Positions 49,357 to 59,900 of a stretch of DNA of 64,000 nt are shown here, piece by piece (the stretch's first letter is position 1; each line of letters begins with the position of its first letter). Position numbers and translations under genes: made by a program. The notes beneath the pieces were generated by a model. That model had not been told where the DNA came from, ran no database searches, and worked only from the letters and a program-made list of their open reading frames with translations. The DNA comes from Coprinus comatus. Lineage: Eukaryota > Basidiomycota > Agaricomycetes > Agaricales > Agaricaceae. The DNA lies in assembly GCA_034638255.1 (NCBI GenBank), contig JAWPGT010000008.1:806001-870000 (forward strand), read 5' to 3'.

Positions 49357-51466
49357 ATGAAAGAAATACTATACCTCCAACTTGGAAATTATTCCAACTA
49401 TGTTGGTACTCACTTTTGGAACACTCAAGATGACTACCGGAATGTGGAATTGGAAGAAGACAATCTAGTTAATGACCAGGTCTCTTTCGTCGAACGACAA
49501 AATGCAGATGTACTTGCTTAAACCATTCCCAAAATAACATCGGAAAATCCTGAACATTCTTCGTATATCAGGGAACGAGCACAATGTATCCGAGGGTTCT
49601 ACTCTTTGACTGGAAGGGTTGGTTACATAAACACATCACATTCTTTTTTCTTTCTAATATGCCTTACCAGCCAATTTCGGGACTTTAGGACGCTCCAACG
49701 CCCTGAGTGAAGGTACTGAAGAGTCTCCAAATCCTTTAATAGATTATTCGTGTGTATTAGTTGGCTCATGAAACTTGGCTCTCGATTAACAGATATTTTC
49801 AGAGATCAACGTGTTGATGAATACCGTCAGACACCTATTGCCAAGAGTGCTTACCACAAACAATTAGAGGCTCCTGTAATAGAAACGCAAAACAAAACAT
49901 CCCCAGATGCACATTCTCTTGATAGTATTCGCTACTGGTCTGACTTTAGTCATCTTTATTATCTTCCTCGTAGCATTCAACGTGTGCCCACTGTTTCTCC
50001 TTGGGATTCATCAGAGGGCAGCTGGAAACAAAGCCAAGACCAATTTGAAAGTTATAATGAGGTATTTCTTCCTGTCAGCAAGGTCTTTTACCTAATTGAC
50101 AATTGAGAGTAGGAGCATGAGCTCGTGGATAGTTCACTTCGTTTATTTCTTGAGGAAAGTGATGGCATAAAGGTACGACTCTCATACGTGTTAATATGTT
50201 CTCTAGCAATGACTATCACTCCTTAGGGATTGCAAATTATGACCGATGTGTCCTCGTTTGGAGGGTTTACGGATCGTCTCCTCGCAAAGATACAGGATGA
50301 TTATATGAAGACACCTACGGTTGTTTTCCCGTTTCTCTCGAAATATCCATTGAAAGACCTGGATATCGATAATGTATGTCAGTTTTCTTGGTATATCAGA
50401 GGGACTACTGAAAATAATACTGACAATAACAAGCACGGAGACACAAGTGAAATTGTAAATCAAGCCTTGTGCATTCGTAATCTACAGGAATATATGTCTG
50501 TAACTGTGCCTGTCAGCCTTCCCTCCCTTTGGCCTTCATCGGCGTGGAATGCCATCACTCAAAAGGTGAAACCTGCTCAAAATTCCTTAAGGCTGATCTG
50601 ACATATTTCCCAGACAACCTATTCTTCCTCTAGTGTCATCTCGACCTTGTTAGAATCCATAACACTTTCTTTTCGGTACGAGAGTGGGTTAATAACCCCA
50701 AAACTATCTATATTTACAATCTAATTCATAGAGCAAAACGGACATCGGACGACATCCAACAACTTGCTCAACTCTTCTCGGGGGGAATGCCTCCTTACGC
50801 TGAGCTTAGTGGGATAATACCCGTGGGGAGCTCAACAAACTTCCTTAAAGACTTAGTGAACTTTTCTTGCACACGCAACTCCGAGGTTCGTTTCCGCGAA
50901 TGAAATTTAAATTAATCTATCTTTCTGAACGGAAACAGCATAGTACTACCTTCTCAATCCGCGATGTTATACGTGGATTTGGCTCTTTGGAGAACGATAG
51001 ATACCACGAGTGGCTAAAGTCGCACGAGTTGAATCTCTCGGGGTAAGTTCTAGTCAGGCGACTAGATTAAACTCCACAGAGCTTATTTACACTTATACTT
51101 TCAGATTGCAACAAACATCATTCCCTGTGTCACGTCTACTCCATCCGGTGTTACATCTAGAAGGTTTGTGATTACAAAATACACAACAGAAGTTCATTGT
51201 TTTGATCGTTGAATGACCTAACAGTCTCGGCGCAAACTTGTCAGCTTGCTCGTCTATCAACAGGGACCAGCTTGGCTCATACTTTCGGTGATTATGCCGA
51301 TTTTATTAGCAAGACACAACGTCGCCGTGCTCCTGGCATAATGACTATAATGCCTGATATTGACGACATTCAAGAACTTGTGAACGATTTATGGACAATC
51401 CATGACCGCTACCCTTCTGTCGAGGATAATCAGCTTAGCGAGAATACTAGCCATGATAAACAGTAA
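49357..51466 (+). CDS. DML1: Misato/DML1 tubulin-like protein
   Basis: Twelve exons: 49357-49509, 49572-49617, 49671-49749, 49803-50061, 50113-50172, 50227-50373, 50434-50565, 50614-50675, 50732-50885, 50939-51042, 51105-51163 and 51225-51466, giving 498 residues, the usual length. The N-terminus [20 protein letters not shown] is the Misato segment II/tubulin-like start; [42 protein letters not shown] and [17 protein letters not shown] are family signatures. Misato/DML1 proteins act in mitochondrial distribution and inheritance and share weak homology with tubulin and FtsZ. The intron 50374-50433 is 60 nt without an in-frame stop, so retention would add 20 residues. The last exon may splice once more at 51461 (GTAATA), changing only the final few residues. 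Confidence 0.93.
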
Positions 51467-51999
51467 TATATACATTACTTTTGTATGCCATCTTTCAAAA
51501 TGTCCAACTTTCAGGTCCGTTCCATTTGTCACGGCTGTTTAGGTGTAATCTCAACTATCGCTTCTCGTATCTGTTGATGACAATTGCATCCGTGTCAGCT
51601 CAGGTCCAAACTGTCATGATATCATATTCATAACTGCGATATATGTATAACACGTCGAGGCACATGTGTGGTTCCCACAAATGCTTCTTCGGTAGTTGCG
51701 AACATATGCTGTCGGAGGAACTGAAGCCATTTCATAGCCTGATCATGATTATCTTATGCAGCAACGAAGGAAATCAATCGTGCGGATTTGGCCAATCAAG
51801 TTAATTACACACCAACAAAACACCAATCAAGTATGCAGCGCTCGGCGCTCTTGAGTATGGTGTCAATCTTCGGCACGATTTTTAACCACCAGGATTAGAC
51901 GAGGATGAAATATTTAACCGAGAGATCTGAGATATAAATAGCCTAATTTTAGATACCAAGTCACTGGATAGTAGAAACTGAGCTTCGATCATAAGTCAA
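51467..51999. other. Intergenic, no feature seen
   Basis: 3' flank of the Misato gene and promoter of the oxygenase gene; no exon or repeat recognised. Confidence 0.45.
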
Positions 52000-53683
52000 A
52001 TGCGTATTTATGTCTTTCATTTACTCTGTTTCATGCTGATTATGACCAGCAATCAGTATACAGATAACGCGATCCAGGTTGTTGATTTTAAATCATTTTT
52101 AGATGGCACCAACAAGCAAGATGTGGCAGATGCTTTGTTAAATTCTCTCAAGTCCACCGGTTTCGTCTACCTTTTGAATCATGGTTTGAATCAGGAGAAG
52201 ATCGATGAGATGTTTAAGTTGGTATGTCCATAGACAATCCATTACTTTCGTGATAGCCTGACTGATTTCATGATACTTACAAAGTCAAAGGCATTCTTTG
52301 ACCTTCCTTTGGATGAGAAAATGTTAGCACCACATCCACCATCAGGAACTCACCATCGAGGTATGAAGATCGCCGTTTTCAGGATCCAATTCTGAAAACT
52401 GTGATGAATATATAGGTTACTCCTCCCCAGGGCTTGAAAAAGTCTCACAGCATATGTATACCGACTCTGAGATTCAACAAGTTCGTTTAATAATGGATGT
52501 TAAGGAGAGCTTTGAGGTTGGTCGAGAAAATGACGAGTTAATGCCAAACATATGGTTCCCGGAAGAGATATTACCAGGTTTCAAAGATGGTTGTTTACAA
52601 TTCTTTTGGGTACAGTCACTTTTCGTTGAACGCTCTATAAGAAACTTCATTCGCTCTCAAATAGGATTGCTTTGACATAGAGAAAACGTTGTTGAAAGCG
52701 CTTGCTATTGGATTCAGGCTTCCAGAAGACTATTTCCTAGACTTTCACACAAAACCGGATAACCAGTTACGACTCTTGCATTACCCAAGGTTTAGTTCCT
52801 TTACGCATTGACCATACGCCGTTATTCACTCAATATTATGAAAACTTATGACTAGCCTTCCCGCTGTTTCACTACAGAACGAAACATCTTCCCGAATAGG
52901 TGCTCATTCTGATTTTGGTTCTATGACAGTATGTAGTTCTGTTTCATACAGAATTCAAACCTGGTTTAACTCTATCCTTCTTCGTGGCGATTAATCACAG
53001 CTTCTATTTCAAGATGAAGTAGGTGGACTAGAAATACAGGATCCGAATTCAAAACAATTCGTTGTACGTTGAACCGCTCTCTAATCAGATGTTAAATGTT
53101 TTACTTCACTCACAACAATTTTCAGTCTGTCCCTCCTATTCCTGGTTCGTTGTTATTAAATGCTGGTGATCTCCTCATGCATTGTAGGTCGCGTCGTTTA
53201 AAAGTAACAGGAAACTTGAATTAAAAGACGAACTTTGCGGGTTTCATTTAGGGTCAAATGATAGTATAAAAAGTGCCATTCATCGTGTTCGTGCGCCACC
53301 AAATACCTCACAGAACCATACACATATGGTCCCCGAAAGATATTCAATTCCATATGTAAGTAATCCTTTCGACAGCATTTTTTTCAATGATATTCAAAAA
53401 GTTAATGATCATTATCAACATCAAGTTCTGCTGTGTTGTGAGTCTTGGTATTGATTTTATTATTATTACTAAATTGAGCTGGTTACACGGTTTCTAGGAT
53501 TTCGAGACAGTTATTGATTGTATACCAGGAACTTGGGACGAAAACACATCTAAGAAGTATATACCAATATCGGTCAGTTATCAGACTAAAATTAATTTCT
53601 TGTAATGTGGTGAGGGGTCTAATGTTCTGGTCTCTTGGTAGGCTGGAGAATATGTTATGAAACGACTATCCGCAAGTTATTGA
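52000..53683 (+). CDS. 2-oxoglutarate/Fe(II)-dependent oxygenase, isopenicillin-N-synthase-like
   Basis: Eleven exons (52000-52221, 52285-52360, 52416-52609, 52665-52789, 52856-52928, 53001-53063, 53126-53183, 53252-53355, 53426-53437, 53498-53572, 53642-53683) give 347 residues. The N-terminal DIOX_N domain reads IQVVDFKSFLDG and GFVYLLNHGL; the catalytic core has GAHSDFGSMTLLFQD (His224 and Asp226), IHRVRAPP (His281) and ERYSIPYF (the Arg-x-Ser that holds 2-oxoglutarate), so the iron triad is complete. Such enzymes hydroxylate, desaturate or cyclise small molecules; the substrate is not predictable. The first 14 residues (MRIYVFHLLCFMLI) are hydrophobic; translation may instead start at the Met of MTSNQYTD. 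A 12-nt micro-exon (53426-53437) is needed to keep YFCCVDFETVIDC in frame. No biosynthetic cluster surrounds it. Confidence 0.9.
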
Positions 53684-53811
53684 TGTGCAAAGAAAAGACT
53701 CAGTAAAGGTGGTAGGAGGAAACGAGGGGTACTTGACACCTCGCCGAAAATAAAGTCATAATCATATACTAAATATTTCTGTTACATCACTTGACATCAA
53801 AAAATACTAAA

Positions 53812-54279
53812 CACTACGCCACGGTATGGGTAATGCATGTATTTTGTCAAAAGAATATCAATGATATATCAATGGTTGGATTTCGGTAATGCCCGGAGAT
53901 TACTGAATATATATTAAAAACAAAAAATGGGTAATTTGGTGGTATTACCAAAGATTTTAATGTTATTGATATTTGGAAATTGATAATATTCCAATATTGT
54001 TTTTGGTAATAAATTAGTATATTAGAGGCAGCACTTTGATAATACTGAAATGGGGGTTTCAGTACTATCACAGTACTGCCTCTATTACACCAAATTATTA
54101 TTTTGAAAAATATCATAACATTACCAATTTCTAAATATCAATAACATTAGGGTAATATTTTGGTAATGCTAGCAAATTACCCATTTTTTGTTTTTAATAT
54201 ATTACCGAAACCCAACTATTGATATTCTGTTGACATTAATTTGGTAAAATACATGCATTACCCATACCGTGGCATAGTG
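53812..54279. mobile_element. 468-bp foldback MITE with CACTA-type ends
   Basis: Starts CACTACGCCACGGTATGGGT and ends with the inverse, reading from the right CACTATGCCACGGTATGGGT; identity then continues through AATGCATGTATTTT. The inverted repeat extends further inwards with decreasing match (for example ATTACC / GGTAAT runs and GAGGCAG / CTGCCTC near the centre), so almost the whole element can fold on itself. It is flanked by TAAA on both sides (53808-53811 and 54280-54283), a likely target duplication. No coding capacity. Confidence 0.88.
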
Positions 54280-54301
54280 TAAAGAAATGATTCACGAGGA
54301 A

Positions 54302-54450
54302 TACACTGTGCCAGTGACTTGGTAATCCACACAGATTATCAAGTACTAGCGAGTATTTATCCAAGCTTTACTTTACTCGTGAGCGCGGGTCTCAGAGTAA
54401 AGTTTAGGTATGTCCTCACTAACTAGATTATTGAGTCACCCACGCAGTGA
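54302..54450. mobile_element. MITE-like 150-bp element, copy B (inverse of copy at 29993)
   Basis: The reverse complement matches 29993-30147 nearly base for base over long runs (for example CATACCTAAACTTTACTCTG and AGTAAAGTAAAGCTTGGATA). The end near 54450 reads GCAGTGAATA in place of GCAGTGTATA, a small decay of the inverted repeat. It lies only 22 bases from the foldback element and 60 bases from the tRNA gene. Confidence 0.8.
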
Positions 54451-54493
54451 ATAACCAACATAATTACTTTCTTTATGATCAGTTGCGTTGCAC

Positions 54494-54499
54494 AAAAAA
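54494..54499 (-). terminator. RNA polymerase III terminator of tRNA-Lys
   Basis: A run of six T on the minus strand, 10 nt past the tRNA 3' end, is a typical Pol III stop. Confidence 0.7.
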
Positions 54500-54509
54500 T
54501 GCAAACAGT

Positions 54510-54606
54510 AGCCCACCGCGAGGGTCGAACTCGCAGCCTTCAGATTTCAATAGCCGCCTAAGCAGACATAAGAGTCTGACGCTCTATCCGATTGAGCTAG
54601 GCGGGC
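54510..54606 (-). tRNA. tRNA-Lys(CTT) with intron
   Basis: Reverse strand. Acceptor stem GCCCGCC pairs with GGTGGGC (one G-T), D-arm GCTC/GAGC, anticodon stem TCAGA/TCTGA with loop carrying CTT preceded by T33, T-arm GCGAG-TTCGACC-CTCGC. An intron of about 23 nt lies one base after the anticodon, the canonical nuclear position. Anticodon CTT reads AAG (Lys). The discriminator base is U by this alignment, which is unusual and could shift the 3' end by one base. Confidence 0.9.
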
Positions 54607-54832
54607 TATACCTCTAGCCTTGGCGGGTGTAATCAGGACCGCCATGTACCTCAACCCTTTCCGTTCAGAAAAGTACTACATGGACCATTAATATCCCCTC
54701 GAAAAACCCGTACTACACAAAAACTATAATTACTCTTACACTACCACATGTCCAAAAAGAATCTATGATGAAACCGAAATACCAACCACCAAGCATGGAG
54801 AAGAAAAAAGTGGCAAGTGAAAAGTCCATTGA

Positions 54833-56907
54833 TTAGGTTACTGTCGTCTTCTTTTCATGCTGACTCAATTTTTTCGACCAAGCTTTAATCTTGCTCATAA
54901 ACCGACTTTTCCGTCGTGAGCTCGGTTGCTCCTCCGAGATTTCAGCCATGGTCGCGGTCGCTTTCGGTCCTACTGGATCATGGAGATTCGAAGATGTCGT
55001 TTGAACGGAGGATTGTTGTGAGGAGTGAAGTTCCTCCTGGAACCTCAAACGCGTATCGTTGCTTATTGTCCTTTCATGACCATCTGTGGCCATGTGCGAG
55101 TGTTCAGGTTCCATCGCAGGGCTCTTCGGACTCTTAAGTTTCTTCAAAAGGGACCCTCCATTTGCTTTTTTGATTGCAGGTTTAACCTCTTTGTCAACAT
55201 TTGGTCCTCTTTCTTCATCACGGTCAAGAGCAGCCTGATAGCTTTCGCCAAATGGAACTCCCTTCCAGTTTGCACCTTCTTTTCCTAACGGATGTGTTCG
55301 TGGGGTCGTATTGGGCTTTAAGAAATCCTGAGAATTAAATTAATTAAAGATATAAATCGTAAGTGTCGGATGCTCACAAGCTTGTCATTCGACTGCCTCG
55401 CTTCTTGTTGTGTAGTTATTCGATTTTCCTTCTGCAATACATCCGGAGTCACTTCTTGGGGCGATCCAGTGTTACTTATCGTGTTCCTAGTTTTTGGGGT
55501 GTTCATCTCTGTAGAGGAACTGACTGCAACATCTTTGCTAGGGTTGATCATGGTCGGCAATAGGATCGTCTGGTTATCCTTGTCGGTCGTGTTCGAAGAA
55601 TCTCTACCAGAGTTGGATGAATTTTTATCCTGTTCGCCCGCAGGACCTGAACCAGACCCCAGGCCAACACCGCCTGAGCCCGAAGAGTTGACAACTCTGG
55701 TATCGCTAGGTCCTGCTTCCAACATAATACCACTACGATTGGCTACTCCATTCGAGTGACCTATGGTTGTACTTTCATTAATTCAAAATAAAATAAAATC
55801 ACAAATCTCTCGCCTTGAATTTTGGATGTAGGTCGCCTTTGATCGAGATATGTCCGTGTGAAGGGGAATTTTGGTTATCGCGCCCCATAACACCCGCAGA
55901 TATACTATATGATGTGGTCAAACTTCCGTCACCTTGCACACTCAACGCACGAGACCCTGGTTGAGTTACAGTACTAGCATCATCCGTCAATATTGTCTGA
56001 TCCCCTCGTATGCCAGCATAACGTGTTGATCCGTGAGTACTTGTGTCGGAGTTTGTACCTGATTGGTTCAGTGCATCAGTACCTGTATGAATGCGTATGA
56101 CATTAGAGACAATCAAGAGAGGTGATCGGGGGATACGTACGGGAGTCCGGTGGAGTTTTTGAACTGTCGGTCGATAATGTCTGATTGCCCACTAAACCTG
56201 CATGAAGTATTAATCCATGAGCGTCGGTATTAGGGGTGTGGTTTACGCCTGGTTGATTCGAGGCATCATTACCTGTTTGAATCGATCAACGACGGGGGCA
56301 TTGCGAAGTAAAATCAAGGACAAACCAGCATCTGTGGCGTTTTCCTCGTGCCCAGGGGTATGACCATTAGCTGGATTATTTCCCCGGTTCAGCAGTATAA
56401 ACCCTCCTCCAGTTGTTGGAGTTGTTTCGTTTTCTTCAATAGGGCTAAAGCTGGTAGATTCCTGGAGTTGGGGTTGAGGTGAACCTGGAACATCACATCA
56501 TATAAAAAAACGAAAACGTGATCAGAATTTATTCGCTCACCCAGATAAGTTGCTACCCCAGTAGGCATATATCCAGTAACAATCCCAGTCGCACTTTGCG
56601 CCACCTTCCTAATATCGTCTTGGCTAGGAACATATTGACTTGCAGCCTGAATATATTCCTTTGCGGTTTCCTTGACTTCTTCTAAGGATGGAGGTGGTTG
56701 TGTGGTACTTGGTGTGAATGGATATGCACCTGGAAGCTGTGGTCCAGGGGTAGCTACGGTTGCATGTTCTAATATTTCCTCAGAGTCGAGTGCGTGGAGT
56801 GTACTGTTTGCCCATTCGCTCGCGGGCTCAATCTTGAGTAAGGGTGATTGGGGCCTAGCCGGAACCGGTGAGGGCGTAGTCAGAGTTGCATTCGTCTTCT
56901 CCGTCAT
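54833..56907 (-). CDS. Basidiomycete-type protein of unknown function with exon-encoded repeats
   Basis: Minus strand, exons 56541-56907, 56326-56484, 56141-56272, 55894-56082 (or ending 55933), 55378-55760 and 54833-55327, giving 574 (or 561) residues. The N-terminus (PVPARPQSPLLKIEPASEWA, EEILEHATVATPGPQLPGAY) and the C-terminal LKPNTTPRTHPLGKEGANWK plus basic RRKSRFMSKIKAWSKKLSQ look like a family I recall from agaricomycetes with no assigned role. Between them, exons 3 and 4 encode diverged copies of one unit (GNDASNQPGVNHTPNTDAHG and GTDALNQSGTNSDTSTHGST), both followed by a GNQT/GDQT-type segment, an internal exon duplication. No signal peptide or membrane helix; mostly disordered. The donor of exon 4 cannot be decided between two frame-compatible sites. 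Confidence 0.75.
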
Positions 56908-59900
56908 CTAAGTGTGTTTGAAGGTAGTGTAACTGGATACGACGGTCATGAAAAATGAACCATTCTGTATTTAACCCACCAACCATGTCTGACGTCATCA
57001 ATAACGCGCACTCCATGCATGGTGTTTGCCAATACGATCTATCTTCAACAGCCCCATTCAAATAGCTTATTCCAATTTTCATGTCCATAATCCCCCCCCC
57101 CATTCGTTGACCGACATTCGAGAAAGTCGTGTAGCCAACTCACTACATTTCACGGAAAGATGACGTCATAGTAGAGGATTTCACAGTACTGACCCTAAAA
57201 ACTATTATAATAGTAAATAGTCGTCAGTAAAAGTTCCAGGTGACCACTTACTTAGGTCCAGGATCATGAGTTGTCGATTGCAAGGTTAACGAATAGTATA
57301 CTGCCGCCTTTGGTCGCGTAGTGATGTGATGGAAAGTACTGACGCTCTTGAAATTTGAAAGTTCGGTACTGAAAGAAATAAAATGTGCTCCGTAAGTGAA
57401 GGATCAATTGCGAATGAATATCAAGCAAGTACATAAAAAAGAGAATACCGAACAGCTGAAGCATGTTGTCCACACTAATGAAAATGTAACGGGTAGAGAT
57501 GACTTAATACGTCATCTGTTATGTTTATTTTTAAAAGTTTATTATTACTTGTCCAATGCCCTTTATAAGACGTTGGACCTAGTTACGATGTACTTAATTC
57601 TTACCTTTTCGACTCTGAAATGCAGAGACCGTGCAGAATCAGCTGCTGTTTGACTACGTGTAAGAATATCACCCACTTGTAACCCTACGGCCGGTTACAG
57701 AAAATGAAACCTAAGGGGAAAAAGACAATTCCCATCATATTAGCAAGAATCGTCCTTATGATCATGATGCACCACGACTCGGAGAGACGTCCATTCAATA
57801 TCATAAAAATCCCAGGGTCAAACAAGAAGCGTAGCACTAGCAACTACATTCCCTCCCCGCCTCTCGAAACCTCAGAGTTCTAACAAAAATGTATGACATA
57901 CATGATACGATTAACATAGAATGAATTGTAATTAAAATTCTCAATTAGAAAATCGCGCAAATATCCACCGATTGGAGTAATCACTAAAGCATTGAAATTT
58001 AAAACACTTCCACATATTCACGTAAGACAGTTATCGGCTTGAATACCATCAAAGACATCTATCCGAGATATATTGAAGCCCAATATTTCAGAGAAGACAA
58101 TGATAGTTCAAGTTATATGCGCAAGAGCTTGAACTTCGTAAAGAGAGTAACATACTAATAAGCACCTGTGGTAGATTGTGACAAATGTCCATTTTCCAAA
58201 GGCAGATTTCAGTAATTGCCAACAAGCGCACAATGCGTTCACGTACTTGTGAGTAGGGGCAACATATGGGAGCTTACGGGTTACTTACATCTGATGTTTC
58301 AACAGGTTTCAACGTGGGAAGGTGATGACCCTGTAATTAACACACTGCCCCACACTGAACCCGTAAGTCTGAGACTCTGACCCGAGCTTGAGTCTATATG
58401 GTACCGTCTGGACGATTCCTTGCAAGCTTGAGAAGTTTAGTATGATACCCACTACTCTTTGTATATGACTCCAAGGGAACTTGTGGGCCTTGTGCTGCCC
58501 AAGTTTCGATATTATCACCCAAGGCTGACCCTGAACCTCAAGCGTTAAGTGACAGTAACTTGATTTTGAGGTATCGCTTCACTCAAGCTCATCATTGGAG
58601 GCTATGTTAAGATGAGCCGCGAATTGGTGAAGGATAGGGAGAATCTACTTTATTACAATTTACCGAAGCGGATATACGTCGTTATGTTTCAATATTTCTG
58701 TATAATGATGGCGGTCTCCGATGAAGACTGAGTTTTGAAGAAAAATGAAAGACCCGCTCACCGCCGCATATCATACGGAATTTCGGCAGACTCGAATTCC
58801 TCATCGTAAAACGTGGCACATGAAACTGAAACGAACAAATACAGAGTGGGTTAAGCTACAAGTTCAACCTTCACAACGACCAATATAAAATTATCATTAT
58901 CCCGGTCAAAAGTTTACTCTATCATCATTAGTAGTATATATTAATAATGTGTTACAGGTCCAGATCGGATGGTGACCCGCCTCGACCCAATTGTCCATCC
59001 GTCCAAGTATCCGCACTTCATCACATCACTCGCCAATTTACATTTTTTGTGAGCTTCTCCAAGGGGGTCGTGAATGGGTTCTTGGGTTATGGAATACGGT
59101 TACCAGCGCCCATCAGTGGGTATACCGGTCACCGATAACCTCTTGAAACCTAAGAGAATCTGATCAAGAGCCTATTGTTTTTTATTTATTTATTTCGAAG
59201 TAATTATGCGGAGTTGTAGAGATGTACAGATATCATTCGCCAAATTGAAAATGAAATAAAAATTTGATGATCAGGGGTAAGATATTTCCTCATACATTAC
59301 TATGTTTACTTACTACCCTAACAGGATCGCCATTCGTGTTTTGGCCCTTACCCGTCTCGCATACTATTTTTTTTTAACACTACTATCCTGATTTGCCATC
59401 ATTGTGCGAATCTTTCGTGAGGTACTTGCCCATACCACAAACTAAGTAATTGTAAAGGAATATACAGTTAGGAGTATACATGATGATAGTCAATAAGTAG
59501 TAGAACGAAGAGTGGGTATAAATACTAACCTCGGGCCGGAAGACGAGAAATGAGGGTATTTTGGGGCGCACATACAGTTTAAGTACAGTACACAAACAAA
59601 AAAGAAAAGGTTAAAGTGAACAAAGATGAGTAATAAAGAAAATCACAGGCATTGGGCCATTCTGCACTGCCGCACGCGTCCTCAACACGCGTTTGCCATA
59701 TCCATAATGATACCAACCACTGCTAAGGGTTGAATATTGAATATCAAAGCTTGAATCGGATGTGTGAATCTTAAAGGGCTGATGAGATGTAGATAAATAT
59801 GAAACCCAAGTTCCAAAGACCAATGATGACCTTAACAGTCCACATACGCCTTCAAGTTAGGATCGCTGAGTCAACTGACAGCGCATTTTATGGAGTTGTT

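Noticed and set aside
52000..53683. Biosynthetic gene cluster around the 2-oxoglutarate oxygenase
   Set aside because: No NRPS, PKS, terpene cyclase, P450 or transporter lies nearby; neighbours are Misato and a tRNA.
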